Part shown: piece after piece, positions 51,814 to 59,350 of the stretch
Position numbering within the stretch: position 1 is the first letter of the stretch
How the letters are laid out: each line of letters starts with the position of its first letter
Assembly (NCBI RefSeq): GCF_026017845.1
Contig: NZ_CP100416.1
Coordinates: forward strand, 4,633,667 to 4,697,666
Length of the DNA: 64,000 nt
Origin: Amycolatopsis mediterranei
GTDB taxonomy: Bacteria; Actinomycetota; Actinomycetes; Mycobacteriales; Pseudonocardiaceae
Direction: 5' to 3'
Position numbers and translations under genes: made by a program
The notes under the pieces: generated by a model
Databases searched by the model: none
What the model saw: only the letters and a program-made list of their open reading frames with translations
What the model was told of the DNA's origin: nothing

Positions 51814-54383
51814 TGCTGACCCTCGTCGTACGCACCCTGCGCTACCGCACCGGTGGCTTCATCGCCACCCTCGTCTCGGTGTTCGTCGGCACCGCCGTGA
51901 TGCTCGCCTGCGGCGGGCTCATGGAGACCGGCATCCGGACCGTGATCCCGCCGCAGCGCCTGGCCGCCGCGCCGATCGTGGTGGCGGGCAACCAGTCCTA
52001 CGACCTGCCCACGGTCGGCCACGGGGAGGACGCCGACCACGAGACCGCGACGCTGTCCGAGCGCGTCCGGCTCGGCGAAGGTCTCGCGAGCACCATCAGC
52101 GGCGTGCCCGGCGTCGCCCACGTGGTCCCGGACGTCTCCTTCCACGCCGAGGTGCTCGGCGACCAGGGCGGCCCGTCCGTACCCGGCACGCAGGCCGGCC
52201 ACAGCTGGGTTTCCGCGGAGCTGGCGCCCTACCGGCTGACCGAGGGCGCGGCCCCGATCCGCGAGGGCGAAGTCGTGCTCGATTCCGCCACCGCGGCCCG
52301 GATCGGGGCGCACGCCGGCGGCAAGGCCGACATCGCCGTCCGCGGGGGCGTGCACTCCTACCGGATCACCGGCATCGCCGACGCCGGCCGCCGGATGGCC
52401 ACCGACGCGGTGTTCTTCTCGCCCGCCGAGGCCGGCGGGCTGCGGTCCGCGGCCGGGCAGGTCGACGCCTTCGGCGTCCAGCTCGCCCCCGGTGCCGACG
52501 TCGCCGCCGTCAGCGCGCAGATCGCGACCGCGGTGCGGGACCAGCGCGCGGTGACGCTGACCGGCGACGCCCGCGGGTCCGCCGAGTTCGCCAGGGCCGC
52601 CGGCGACGGCGAGCTGCTGATCATCCTCGCGGCCGTGTTCGGTGGCCTGGCGGCGCAGGTCGCCATGTTCGTCGTCGCGAGCACCCTCACGCTCTCGGTG
52701 CAGCAGCGCCGCCGCGAAGTGGCCATGCTGCGGGCGATCGGCGCGACCCCGCGCCAGCTGAGCCGGATGATCACCGGCGAAGCGATGATCATCGGGGCGC
52801 TGGGCACCGCGCTGGCGATCTTGCCCGGCGTGCTGCTCGGCGACTGGCTCTTCGGCCGGCTGACCGGCTTCGGCGTGATCCAGCCGGTCCTCAAGTTCGA
52901 GCAGGGCTTCTACCCGGTCGTCGCCGCGGCGGTCGTGGGCCTGGGTTCGGCGTGGGGCGCCGCGTTCGTCGCCGCCCGGTACGCGGGCCGTACGCGGCCC
53001 GTCGAAGCGATGCGGGAAACGGCGATCCCCACGCGCTGGCTGACCCCGACGCGGCTGTGGCTCGGGGTGTCGAGCCTGATCGGCGCGGCGGCGCTGGCCT
53101 ACCTGACGATCACCGTCGTCGACGGCCCGCTCGCGGCGAGCACGGCCGGCCCGGCCGTCACGCTGGTGGCGACCGCCGTCGCGCTGTTCGCCCCCGGGCT
53201 CACCAAGCTGCTGGTCGCGGTGCTGCGCCGGCCGATCCGCGCGTTCGGTGGCCTGCCCGGCTACCTCGCCTCGCTGAACGCGCGGGCCCGCTGGATGCCG
53301 ATGGCCGGGGCGGTCACGCCCATCATGCTCGCCACCGGGCTCGCCATCTTCATGCTGTACTTCCAGACCACGCAGGTCGCGGTCGCGGAGAAGCAGTACT
53401 CCGACTCGCTGCTCGCCGACGCCGTGGTGACGTCCGCGACCGGTGACCTGCCGCCGGACCTGGTCGCCAAGGTGCAGCAGGCCCCCGGGGTGGCCGGGGC
53501 CTCGGCGTTCGTGACGAGCAAGGGGTACAACGAAAAGCCGTCGGACGCGACGCAGGACGAGGACGGCGTGGACCTCACCGGCGTCACCGCGGAGGGCGTG
53601 GCGAAGGCGTGGGGGAGCATCGTCGCGAGCGGGCAGCTCGACGCCCTGCACGGCAACACGATCGCCCTGCCCGCCGACCTCGCGCAGCGGCTGGGGGTCG
53701 GCGTGGGCGCCAAGATCGCCATGCGGCTGGGCGACGGCTCCCCGATCACCCTGGACGTCGTCGCGACGCTGCGGACCACGGCGGCCTCGGCCTCGGCGCT
53801 GATGCCGGCCGACACGCTGGCGCCGCACACGGCCGCGGGTGCGGCCGACCGGATCCTCGTCATGGCGCAGCCCGGGACGGCGGAAGGCGATCTGCTCACC
53901 TCGCTGCGCAGCCGGGTCGGGGACCTGGACGGCGTGCAGGTGGCCGGCCGGGAGGCGCTGACCAAGGCCTTCCTGGCGGAGGTCCAGGCCAATGCCTGGG
54001 TCAACTACCTGATCGTCGGGCTGCTGCTCGTGTACGCCGCGATCTCGATGGTGAACACGCTGGTGATGGCCACGGCGGACCGGCGGCGGGAGTTCGGGCT
54101 GCAGCGGCTCATCGGGTCGACGCGGGGGCAGGTGATGCGCATGATGGCCATGGAAGCGGGGGTCGTGGCCGCCATCGGCGTCTTCCTCGGCACGCTGGTC
54201 GCGGCGTCGATGCTGATACCGTTCAGCGCGGCCGTCTCGGACAGCCTCTTCCCGTCCGGTCCTTTGTGGATATATCTTGTGATACTCGGGCTGGCCGTCG
54301 TGCTGACGGTGGTGGCCACCTGTGCGCCGACGTGGTTCACGTTGCGCACCAGGCCGTCGCCTTCGACGCTGGCCCCTGAATAG
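51813..54383 (+). CDS. FtsX-like ABC transporter permease
   Basis: An 856-residue permease with two FtsX modules. An N-terminal segment (GGFIATLVSVFVGTAVMLACGG), a large extracytoplasmic domain, three segments near 270-400 (LLIILAAVFGGLAAQVAMFVV and following), a second extracytoplasmic domain, and a final group of segments from about 730 follow in order. Coupling-helix blocks RRREVAMLRAIGATPRQL and RRREFGLQRLIGSTRGQV are clear. Its start overlaps the ATPase stop. With the ATPase it forms a complete mechano-transmission-type exporter. Confidence 0.93.
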   Translation: MLTLVVRTLRYRTGGFIATLVSVFVGTAVMLACGGLMETGIRTVIPPQRLAAAPIVVAGNQSYDLPTVGHGEDADHETATLSERVRLGEGLASTISGVPGVAHVVPDVSFHAEVLGDQGGPSVPGTQAGHSWVSAELAPYRLTEGAAPIREGEVVLDSATAARIGAHAGGKADIAVRGGVHSYRITGIADAGRRMATDAVFFSPAEAGGLRSAAGQVDAFGVQLAPGADVAAVSAQIATAVRDQRAVTLTGDARGSAEFARAAGDGELLIILAAVFGGLAAQVAMFVVASTLTLSVQQRRREVAMLRAIGATPRQLSRMITGEAMIIGALGTALAILPGVLLGDWLFGRLTGFGVIQPVLKFEQGFYPVVAAAVVGLGSAWGAAFVAARYAGRTRPVEAMRETAIPTRWLTPTRLWLGVSSLIGAAALAYLTITVVDGPLAASTAGPAVTLVATAVALFAPGLTKLLVAVLRRPIRAFGGLPGYLASLNARARWMPMAGAVTPIMLATGLAIFMLYFQTTQVAVAEKQYSDSLLADAVVTSATGDLPPDLVAKVQQAPGVAGASAFVTSKGYNEKPSDATQDEDGVDLTGVTAEGVAKAWGSIVASGQLDALHGNTIALPADLAQRLGVGVGAKIAMRLGDGSPITLDVVATLRTTAASASALMPADTLAPHTAAGAADRILVMAQPGTAEGDLLTSLRSRVGDLDGVQVAGREALTKAFLAEVQANAWVNYLIVGLLLVYAAISMVNTLVMATADRRREFGLQRLIGSTRGQVMRMMAMEAGVVAAIGVFLGTLVAASMLIPFSAAVSDSLFPSGPLWIYLVILGLAVVLTVVATCAPTWFTLRTRPSPSTLAPE

Positions 54384-54468
54384 GTGACCTCGGGCGGGCC
54401 GGAGCCCCCAGCACGGCGCTGACGAACTCTCCCCCAGATTGTCAGCGCGCGGTCAGCCCGAGGTCACC
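54383..54468. repeat. 13-bp inverted repeat spanning the SARP boxes
   Basis: GGTGACCTCGGGC at 54383-54395 is the exact reverse complement of GCCCGAGGTCACC at 54456-54468, 60 bp apart. The right arm covers parts of the second and third SARP heptamers. The left arm begins at the last base of the permease stop codon. It may be a looping operator or a long-range terminator. Confidence 0.7.
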
Positions 54469-54483
54469 GCTCCGGCATAGCGT
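54441..54483 (+). promoter_or_regulatory. SARP operator with ideally spaced -10
   Basis: GTCAGCG, GTCAGCC and GTCACCG begin at 54441, 54452 and 54463, an exact 11-bp period. Eight bases after the last heptamer lies TAGCGT (54478-54483), a good TAnnnT -10. The GTG start codon is at 54491, about where transcription should begin, so the message is probably leaderless. Confidence 0.8.
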
Positions 54484-54490
54484 CGCCGGC

Positions 54491-56173
54491 GTGGACACAG
54501 AAGAGAAGGCCGCCCAGCGCTGGGACGCCATCGTGGTCGGCTCCGGGATCGGCGGCCTCGTGTGCGCCGGATACCTGGTGGCGAGCGGGATGCGCGTGCT
54601 CGTGCTCGAACAGCACGACGTCGCGGGCGGCAACAGCCACGTGTTCCGCCGGCGGCGCGCCTACCAGTTCGACGTGGGGGTGCACTACCTCGGCGACTGC
54701 GGACCGGACGGCCTGCTGCCGCGGGTCCTCTCGGGCCTCGGCCTCGCCGACCGGGTGCGCTTCCACCCCATGGATCCCGACGGGTTCGACCGGATCGTCC
54801 TGCCGAGTGTGACCGTGGACGTGCCGACCGGGTGGGACCGCTACGCCGACCGGCTGCGGGCCGCGCTGCCCGCGGAGACCGACGGCATCACCCGCTACAT
54901 CGAGGTGTGCGCGGCCGTCGCGCAGGCCTGCCGCCAGTCCGCCTTCTCCGCGGGGCCGGCGGCGAAGGTGCCGGCCGTGATGCTGCGCTGGAGCCGCCGG
55001 ACGCTCGCGCAGCTGTTCGACCACTGCGGACTGTCGGCCCGGGCGCGCACGATCCTGGCCGCCCAGTCCGGGAACTACGGGTCCGCGCCGGCCGGCACGC
55101 TCGTCGTCGCGCACACGATGATGCTCGACGACTACCTGCGCGGCGCCTACTACCCCGAGGGCGGCGGGCAGGTGATCGCCGCCTCCTTCGTCGAGCTGCT
55201 GGAGTCGCACGGCGGCACGCTGCTCACCCGCACGCGGGTCGACCGGATCCTGATCGAGCGCGGCAAGGTGGCGGGCGTCCGGCTGACCGACGGCACGGTC
55301 CACCGCGCACCGGTGGTCGTGTCCAATGCGGACTACCGCCGGACCGTGCTGGAACTGTGCGACGGCCGGGAAAACCTGCCCGAGCCGGTGGTGGCCCGTG
55401 CGGAGACGGCGACGATGCGCCTGCCGCTGGCCGTCTGCTACGTCGCGCTCGACCGGGAACTGCCGCTGCCCAGCGCGAACATCTGGTACTGGCCCAACGA
55501 AGACGTCGATGCGGCGTACGCGCAGGTCGAGGCGGGCCGGCTCGACGCGCTGCCGTTCGCGTTCCTGTCCTTCGCTTCCCTGAAGGACCCGGTGCCGGGC
55601 TCGGCGTGCCCGCCGGGGCACATGAACTTCCAGATCATGACGGCCTGCCCGCCCGGCTACGCGCACTGGGGACTCACGGACGGGCCGGCGCACGGGGCCC
55701 GCTACCGGCGCGAACCCGGCTACCTGGGCGCCAAGGACCGGCTCACCGAACAGATGCTGGACCTGGCCGAGGCCGCGATCGGGCCGTTCCGCAAGCACCT
55801 CGTGCACGTCGAGACGTCGACGCCGCTGACCCAGGAGCGCTACACGCTTTCGACCGGGGGCAGCGCGTACGGCCTGCACACCTGGGGCCGGGTCGGGCAA
55901 CGGCCGGATATCGATTCGGGCGTCGACGGTCTCTACCTCGCGGGTCAGAGCATCTTGCACGGTGGCGGAATCGTCGGGGTCGCGACCGGGGGCGCGCTGT
56001 GCGCGTCGACGATCCTCGGCCGGCCGGTCCTCGCGGACGCCGCCGGGGTGCTGGGGAATCCCGAGCTGCTCCCGGAACGCGAGCCCGGCTGGGACCCGCT
56101 GCGCACCTCCCGGGGCCTGCGGCGGCGCGGGGCGCGCGGCCTCGCCCTGCTCGACCGGGTCGTGGCGGGATAG
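54491..56173 (+). CDS. CrtI/RetSat-like FAD-dependent oxidoreductase
   Basis: A 560-residue flavoprotein. The dinucleotide motif is VVGSGIGGLVCAGYLVASG, then LEQHDVAGGNSHVF. A YYPEGGGQVIAASFVELL block and the C-terminal FAD motif VDGLYLAGQSILHGGGIVGV are typical of phytoene desaturase/retinol saturase relatives. No carotenoid genes are nearby, so it probably desaturates, saturates or isomerises the acyl chain of the cluster product. GTG start lies about at the predicted transcription start. It heads a run of genes toward the NRPS. Confidence 0.87.
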   Translation: MDTEEKAAQRWDAIVVGSGIGGLVCAGYLVASGMRVLVLEQHDVAGGNSHVFRRRRAYQFDVGVHYLGDCGPDGLLPRVLSGLGLADRVRFHPMDPDGFDRIVLPSVTVDVPTGWDRYADRLRAALPAETDGITRYIEVCAAVAQACRQSAFSAGPAAKVPAVMLRWSRRTLAQLFDHCGLSARARTILAAQSGNYGSAPAGTLVVAHTMMLDDYLRGAYYPEGGGQVIAASFVELLESHGGTLLTRTRVDRILIERGKVAGVRLTDGTVHRAPVVVSNADYRRTVLELCDGRENLPEPVVARAETATMRLPLAVCYVALDRELPLPSANIWYWPNEDVDAAYAQVEAGRLDALPFAFLSFASLKDPVPGSACPPGHMNFQIMTACPPGYAHWGLTDGPAHGARYRREPGYLGAKDRLTEQMLDLAEAAIGPFRKHLVHVETSTPLTQERYTLSTGGSAYGLHTWGRVGQRPDIDSGVDGLYLAGQSILHGGGIVGVATGGALCASTILGRPVLADAAGVLGNPELLPEREPGWDPLRTSRGLRRRGARGLALLDRVVAG

Positions 56174-56201
56174 GGCGCCAGACCGGAGAAAAAAGAACTC
56201 T

Positions 56202-56219
56202 AGGCCCGGTTCCGGGCCT
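56202..56219. other. Short intercistronic hairpin
   Basis: AGGCCCGG-TT-CCGGGCCT folds into a tight stem in the 80-bp gap between the CrtI-like and ACP genes, after an A-rich GAAAAAAGAA stretch. It may attenuate or stabilise the message. Confidence 0.5.
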
Positions 56220-56253
56220 GTGGGTAAGTGCTGCTGTCTTCACGAAGGGATTG

Positions 56254-56541
56254 GTGAGCGAAGTGACGGAAACCGTGGCTGAACCGACGGAGGTCCTGGA
56301 CGACCGCGTGGTCGCGGGCATCTGCGCCGCGCTGGAGTCCGTGCTGGAGGCGGAGGTCACCGACCTCGGCCCGGAGACCCGGCTCGCCGACGCCGGTCTC
56401 GACTCCACCGGCGTGCTGGAACTGCTGATGCAGCTGGAAGAGGCGCTTGGCATCGAATTCGACGCCGAGAACCTGGAAATGAGCCACTTCGAGTCGGTCG
56501 GGTCGCTGGCCCGGTTCGTCTCGGCCGAAATGGCCGCCTGA
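56254..56541 (+). CDS. Free-standing acyl/peptidyl carrier protein
   Basis: A 95-residue carrier protein. The phosphopantetheine Ser51 is in DAGLDSTGVLELL, where Thr follows Ser rather than the usual Leu or Met. An acidic N-terminal extension precedes helix 1 (VVAGICAALESVLEAE). GTG at 56254 sits 5 bases after GAAGG; the neighbouring TTG 56251 and GTG 56263 are alternatives. It is followed by the dehydrogenase-like pair, so it likely carries the acyl or amino-acyl group they oxidise. It could deliver that group to the first condensation domain of the NRPS. Confidence 0.9.
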   Translation: MSEVTETVAEPTEVLDDRVVAGICAALESVLEAEVTDLGPETRLADAGLDSTGVLELLMQLEEALGIEFDAENLEMSHFESVGSLARFVSAEMAA

Positions 56542-56544
56542 GCG

Positions 56545-57162
56545 ATGACCACGATCTCGCCGCCGATCACGGCGACCTGGCTGCGGTGCCACGACACCGC
56601 CCGTGCGGAAGGGATGGCCCCGGCGCTGGTGGCTTTGCACGCGGCGCTGCCGGCCGGGGCGCCGGTGTTCGGCGCCGGCGGTGCCGCGGTCCTGCCGGCC
56701 GGGCCGGTGGCCGGCGACGTGCTCGTGGTCCGGACGGCGGAGCTGCCGGGCGGCCCGGTCGTCCTCGTGCGGACGCACCGGCCCGCGGGCCGCCCCGACC
56801 CGATCCTGGCGACCGGGTCGGTGTGGCTGCGGCTGGGCCTGTCCGGCGCCCTGCTCGACTCTGGGCTCGCGTATCTGGGCGGGCGGCGCAGCGGCGACAC
56901 CACCCTGCTGCGCCGCCAGATGGTCCAGGGCGCCGTTGCCGAGGCACTGACCGGGCAGCTCGAGGTGCGCGCGTTCCTGACCGCGCACGACGCGGTCCCG
57001 GCGCCGGACGCACTGGCCTACCTGCACCGGCGGCTCACCGACACCGACCGCGTGCTGCTGCGCCTGCTCGGCGCAGCGGGGTTCGTCCGCGGTGGTGCGG
57101 GCGAGGTCGCCGACGTCTCCGAGCTGCTCGCCGGGGCCTACACCCCGGAGGCGGTGGCGTGA
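56545..57162 (+). CDS. Acyl-CoA-dehydrogenase C-terminal-like protein
   Basis: A 205-residue protein 3 bp after the ACP stop, whose own stop overlaps the next gene (GTGA). The middle and end read like the helical C-terminal domain of acyl-CoA dehydrogenases: LRLGLSGALLDSGLAYLGGR, LLRRQMVQGAVAEALTG and LGAAGFVRGG. No complete FAD or substrate site is visible, and the N-terminal half is Ala/Gly/Pro-rich. It may form a heteromer with the full-length dehydrogenase that follows. I am unsure of the family. Confidence 0.6.
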   Translation: MTTISPPITATWLRCHDTARAEGMAPALVALHAALPAGAPVFGAGGAAVLPAGPVAGDVLVVRTAELPGGPVVLVRTHRPAGRPDPILATGSVWLRLGLSGALLDSGLAYLGGRRSGDTTLLRRQMVQGAVAEALTGQLEVRAFLTAHDAVPAPDALAYLHRRLTDTDRVLLRLLGAAGFVRGGAGEVADVSELLAGAYTPEAVA

Positions 57163-58382
57163 CCGCGACCGTGCTGGACGAACGGCTCGGGACGCTGCGG
57201 GACGCGGCCCGGGAGTGGGGCGCGGAGTTCCGCACCGCGGGCGCCGGCCTCGACACCGACCCCGACGGCGTCGGTGCGCACCTGGACCTGGCCGGCGTCC
57301 GCTGCCTCGCCACCATGCTCGTCCCCGCGGAGTTCGGGGGCGCGGGCCTGGCACTGGGCGCGCACCGCTTCCACGGCATGACGGCGATCGAGCGGACCGT
57401 GGTGCTCGAAGAACTCGCCCGCGGCGACGCCGGCCTGATGCTCGCCAGCCCGGGCGCGTCGATGTCCGGCGTGCTCGTCGACGTGCTGGCCGACCGGGAG
57501 CAGAAGGAGTGGTTCTACGGCCGGCTCCTCGAACGTCCGACGTGGACGTTCTTCGCGCTCACCGAGCCGGATCGCGGATCCGACGCCACCGCGCTGGAGA
57601 CGGCGCTGAAGACTTCGCCGGACGGCGGCGGCCCGCACCGGCTCGACGGCCGCAAGAAGTACGTCGGCAACGCCGCCCGGGCCGCGCTGGGGGTCGTGTT
57701 CGCCCGCACCGGGCCCGGCCCGCTGGGCGTCACCGCGGTCCTGGTGGACACGGCGGACCCGGGGTTCCGCGCCGAGCCGATCGAGTCGCTGGGGCTGCGT
57801 GCCGCGCGGATCTGCGAGCTGACGCTGGACGGCGTCGCCGTGCCCGCCGAGCGCGTGCTCGGCCGGGACCGCTCGCCCGCCCGGCGGGGCATGTGGGCGT
57901 GCGTGCAGACCTTCAACCGGCTGCGGCCGGGCGTCGCCGCGATCGCGGTCGGCATCGCCGCGGCCGCCCACGACTACGTGCGGGCCGAACGCGGCCCGCT
58001 CGGCCGCGGCGAGGCCGACCGGCTCGACCGGCTGGGCCGCCGCATCGAGGGCGTGCGCCACCTCGTGCAGCTGTCCGCGATCGAGGTCGACGCCGACGGT
58101 TCCCGCGGCCACCTGGCTTCGGCGGCCAAGGCCGAAGCGTGCCGGCTGGCCGAGGAGGCCACGCTCGAAGCGTGCGGCTTCTTCGGGCCGCGGGCCCGCT
58201 GGGAGCACCCGGCGCTGGACAAGCTGGTCCGGGACGCGCGCGGCGTCGAGTTCATGGAGGGCGCCGGAAACATCCAGAAGCTCACCGTCTTCCAGGGCCT
58301 GGTCGCCGGCAAGGTCGGCCGGGGCGACCCCTTTCCCGCGCACGCCGGGAACTCGTCGACCGGAGGTTCGTCGTGCAGGTGA
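57159..58382 (+). CDS. Acyl-CoA/acyl-ACP dehydrogenase
   Basis: A 407-residue flavoenzyme. The N-terminal helices contain VPAEFGGAGL. The FAD-binding middle has FFALTEPDRGSDAT and RKKYVGNAARA. The C-terminal helical domain carries the catalytic base Glu367 in FMEGAGNIQKL, the usual YEGT-like position. It introduces a double bond next to a thioester. In NRPS clusters such enzymes act on carrier-bound acyl or amino-acyl groups, here most likely the neighbouring ACP. GTG start overlaps the previous stop; its end overlaps the SbnA-like start by 10 bp. Confidence 0.9.
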   Translation: MTATVLDERLGTLRDAAREWGAEFRTAGAGLDTDPDGVGAHLDLAGVRCLATMLVPAEFGGAGLALGAHRFHGMTAIERTVVLEELARGDAGLMLASPGASMSGVLVDVLADREQKEWFYGRLLERPTWTFFALTEPDRGSDATALETALKTSPDGGGPHRLDGRKKYVGNAARAALGVVFARTGPGPLGVTAVLVDTADPGFRAEPIESLGLRAARICELTLDGVAVPAERVLGRDRSPARRGMWACVQTFNRLRPGVAAIAVGIAAAAHDYVRAERGPLGRGEADRLDRLGRRIEGVRHLVQLSAIEVDADGSRGHLASAAKAEACRLAEEATLEACGFFGPRARWEHPALDKLVRDARGVEFMEGAGNIQKLTVFQGLVAGKVGRGDPFPAHAGNSSTGGSSCR

Positions 58383-59350
58383 TCACGAGGCCGGAGGAGT
58401 TCGACGTCACCGACCTGTACGTCGACCTCCGCCACATCGTGGACCGGCGGGTCCTGATGAAGTGCGAGGGCTTCAACTTCGCGCGCTCGAGCAAGCTCAA
58501 GCCCGCCCTCGAAATGGTGGCGCTGGCCGAGCGCGCGGGCGTGCTGCGCCCCGGCTCGACCATCGTCGAAACGTCGTCGGGCAACCTCGGCGTGGCGCTG
58601 AGCCTGGTCGCGGCCAGCCGCGGGTACCGGTTCGTCTGCGTGACCGACCCGCGCAGCACGCTGCTCACCCGGCAGCTGATGCAGAACCTCGGCACCGAGG
58701 TGCTGGTCGCCCCGGACCCGGCCGCGGGCCTGCGGCTCGTCCGACGGCTGTGCGCGGAGAACGACGGCTACACCTGGCTGGACCAGTACGTCAACGCGGG
58801 CAACTGGATGGCCCACTTCCGCTCGACCGGCCCGGACATCCTGCGCACGGTGCCGGATCTGGACGTGCTCTTCGTCGGGGTCGGCTCGGCCGGGACCCTC
58901 ACCGGGTGCGCCCGCTACCTGCGCCAGGTCCGGCCGCAGGTGCGGATCGTCGCCGTCGAGTGCGTCGGCCCCGGGCCGCGGGCCGCCCGGCGCAGCACAG
59001 CCCTGCGCACGAGCGTGCGGTTCCCGGTCATCGACATGTCCCTTGTGGACGATCTGGTGCGGGTCGACGAAGCGGCCGCGATCCGCGAGTGCCGCCGGCT
59101 CGCGCTGCGCGGCTTCCTGCTCGGCGGCGGCTCCGGCATGGTGCTCGCGGGTGCGCTCGGCTGGCTGGAGGAGAACGACGCGGGCGGCGCCGAGCCCACG
59201 GCGGTGGTGATCTCGCCCGACCTCGGTGACCGCTACCTGGACACGATCTACCAGGACCAGTGGGTCAAGGACAACTACGGCCCCGAAGCGCTGCTCGACG
59301 GTGCCGAACCCGATTCCCGTTACGCCAAAACACTCTTCGAGGTGCCCTGA
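58373..59350 (+). CDS. SbnA-like PLP enzyme for 2,3-diaminopropionate
   Basis: A 325-residue fold-type II PLP enzyme of the cysteine synthase superfamily. The PLP lysine is Lys41 in FARSSKLKPALEM. The substrate loop is ETSSGNLGVAL, followed by WLDQYVNAGNWMAHF and the phosphate cup GSAGTLTG. These and the length (SbnA has 326) match SbnA, which joins O-phosphoserine and glutamate on the way to L-2,3-diaminopropionate. The partner SbnB is not in the window. GGAGG precedes GTG by 6 bases. The NRPS that follows has a diamino-acid-type pocket, which supports the role. Confidence 0.84.
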   Translation: MQVITRPEEFDVTDLYVDLRHIVDRRVLMKCEGFNFARSSKLKPALEMVALAERAGVLRPGSTIVETSSGNLGVALSLVAASRGYRFVCVTDPRSTLLTRQLMQNLGTEVLVAPDPAAGLRLVRRLCAENDGYTWLDQYVNAGNWMAHFRSTGPDILRTVPDLDVLFVGVGSAGTLTGCARYLRQVRPQVRIVAVECVGPGPRAARRSTALRTSVRFPVIDMSLVDDLVRVDEAAAIRECRRLALRGFLLGGGSGMVLAGALGWLEENDAGGAEPTAVVISPDLGDRYLDTIYQDQWVKDNYGPEALLDGAEPDSRYAKTLFEVP

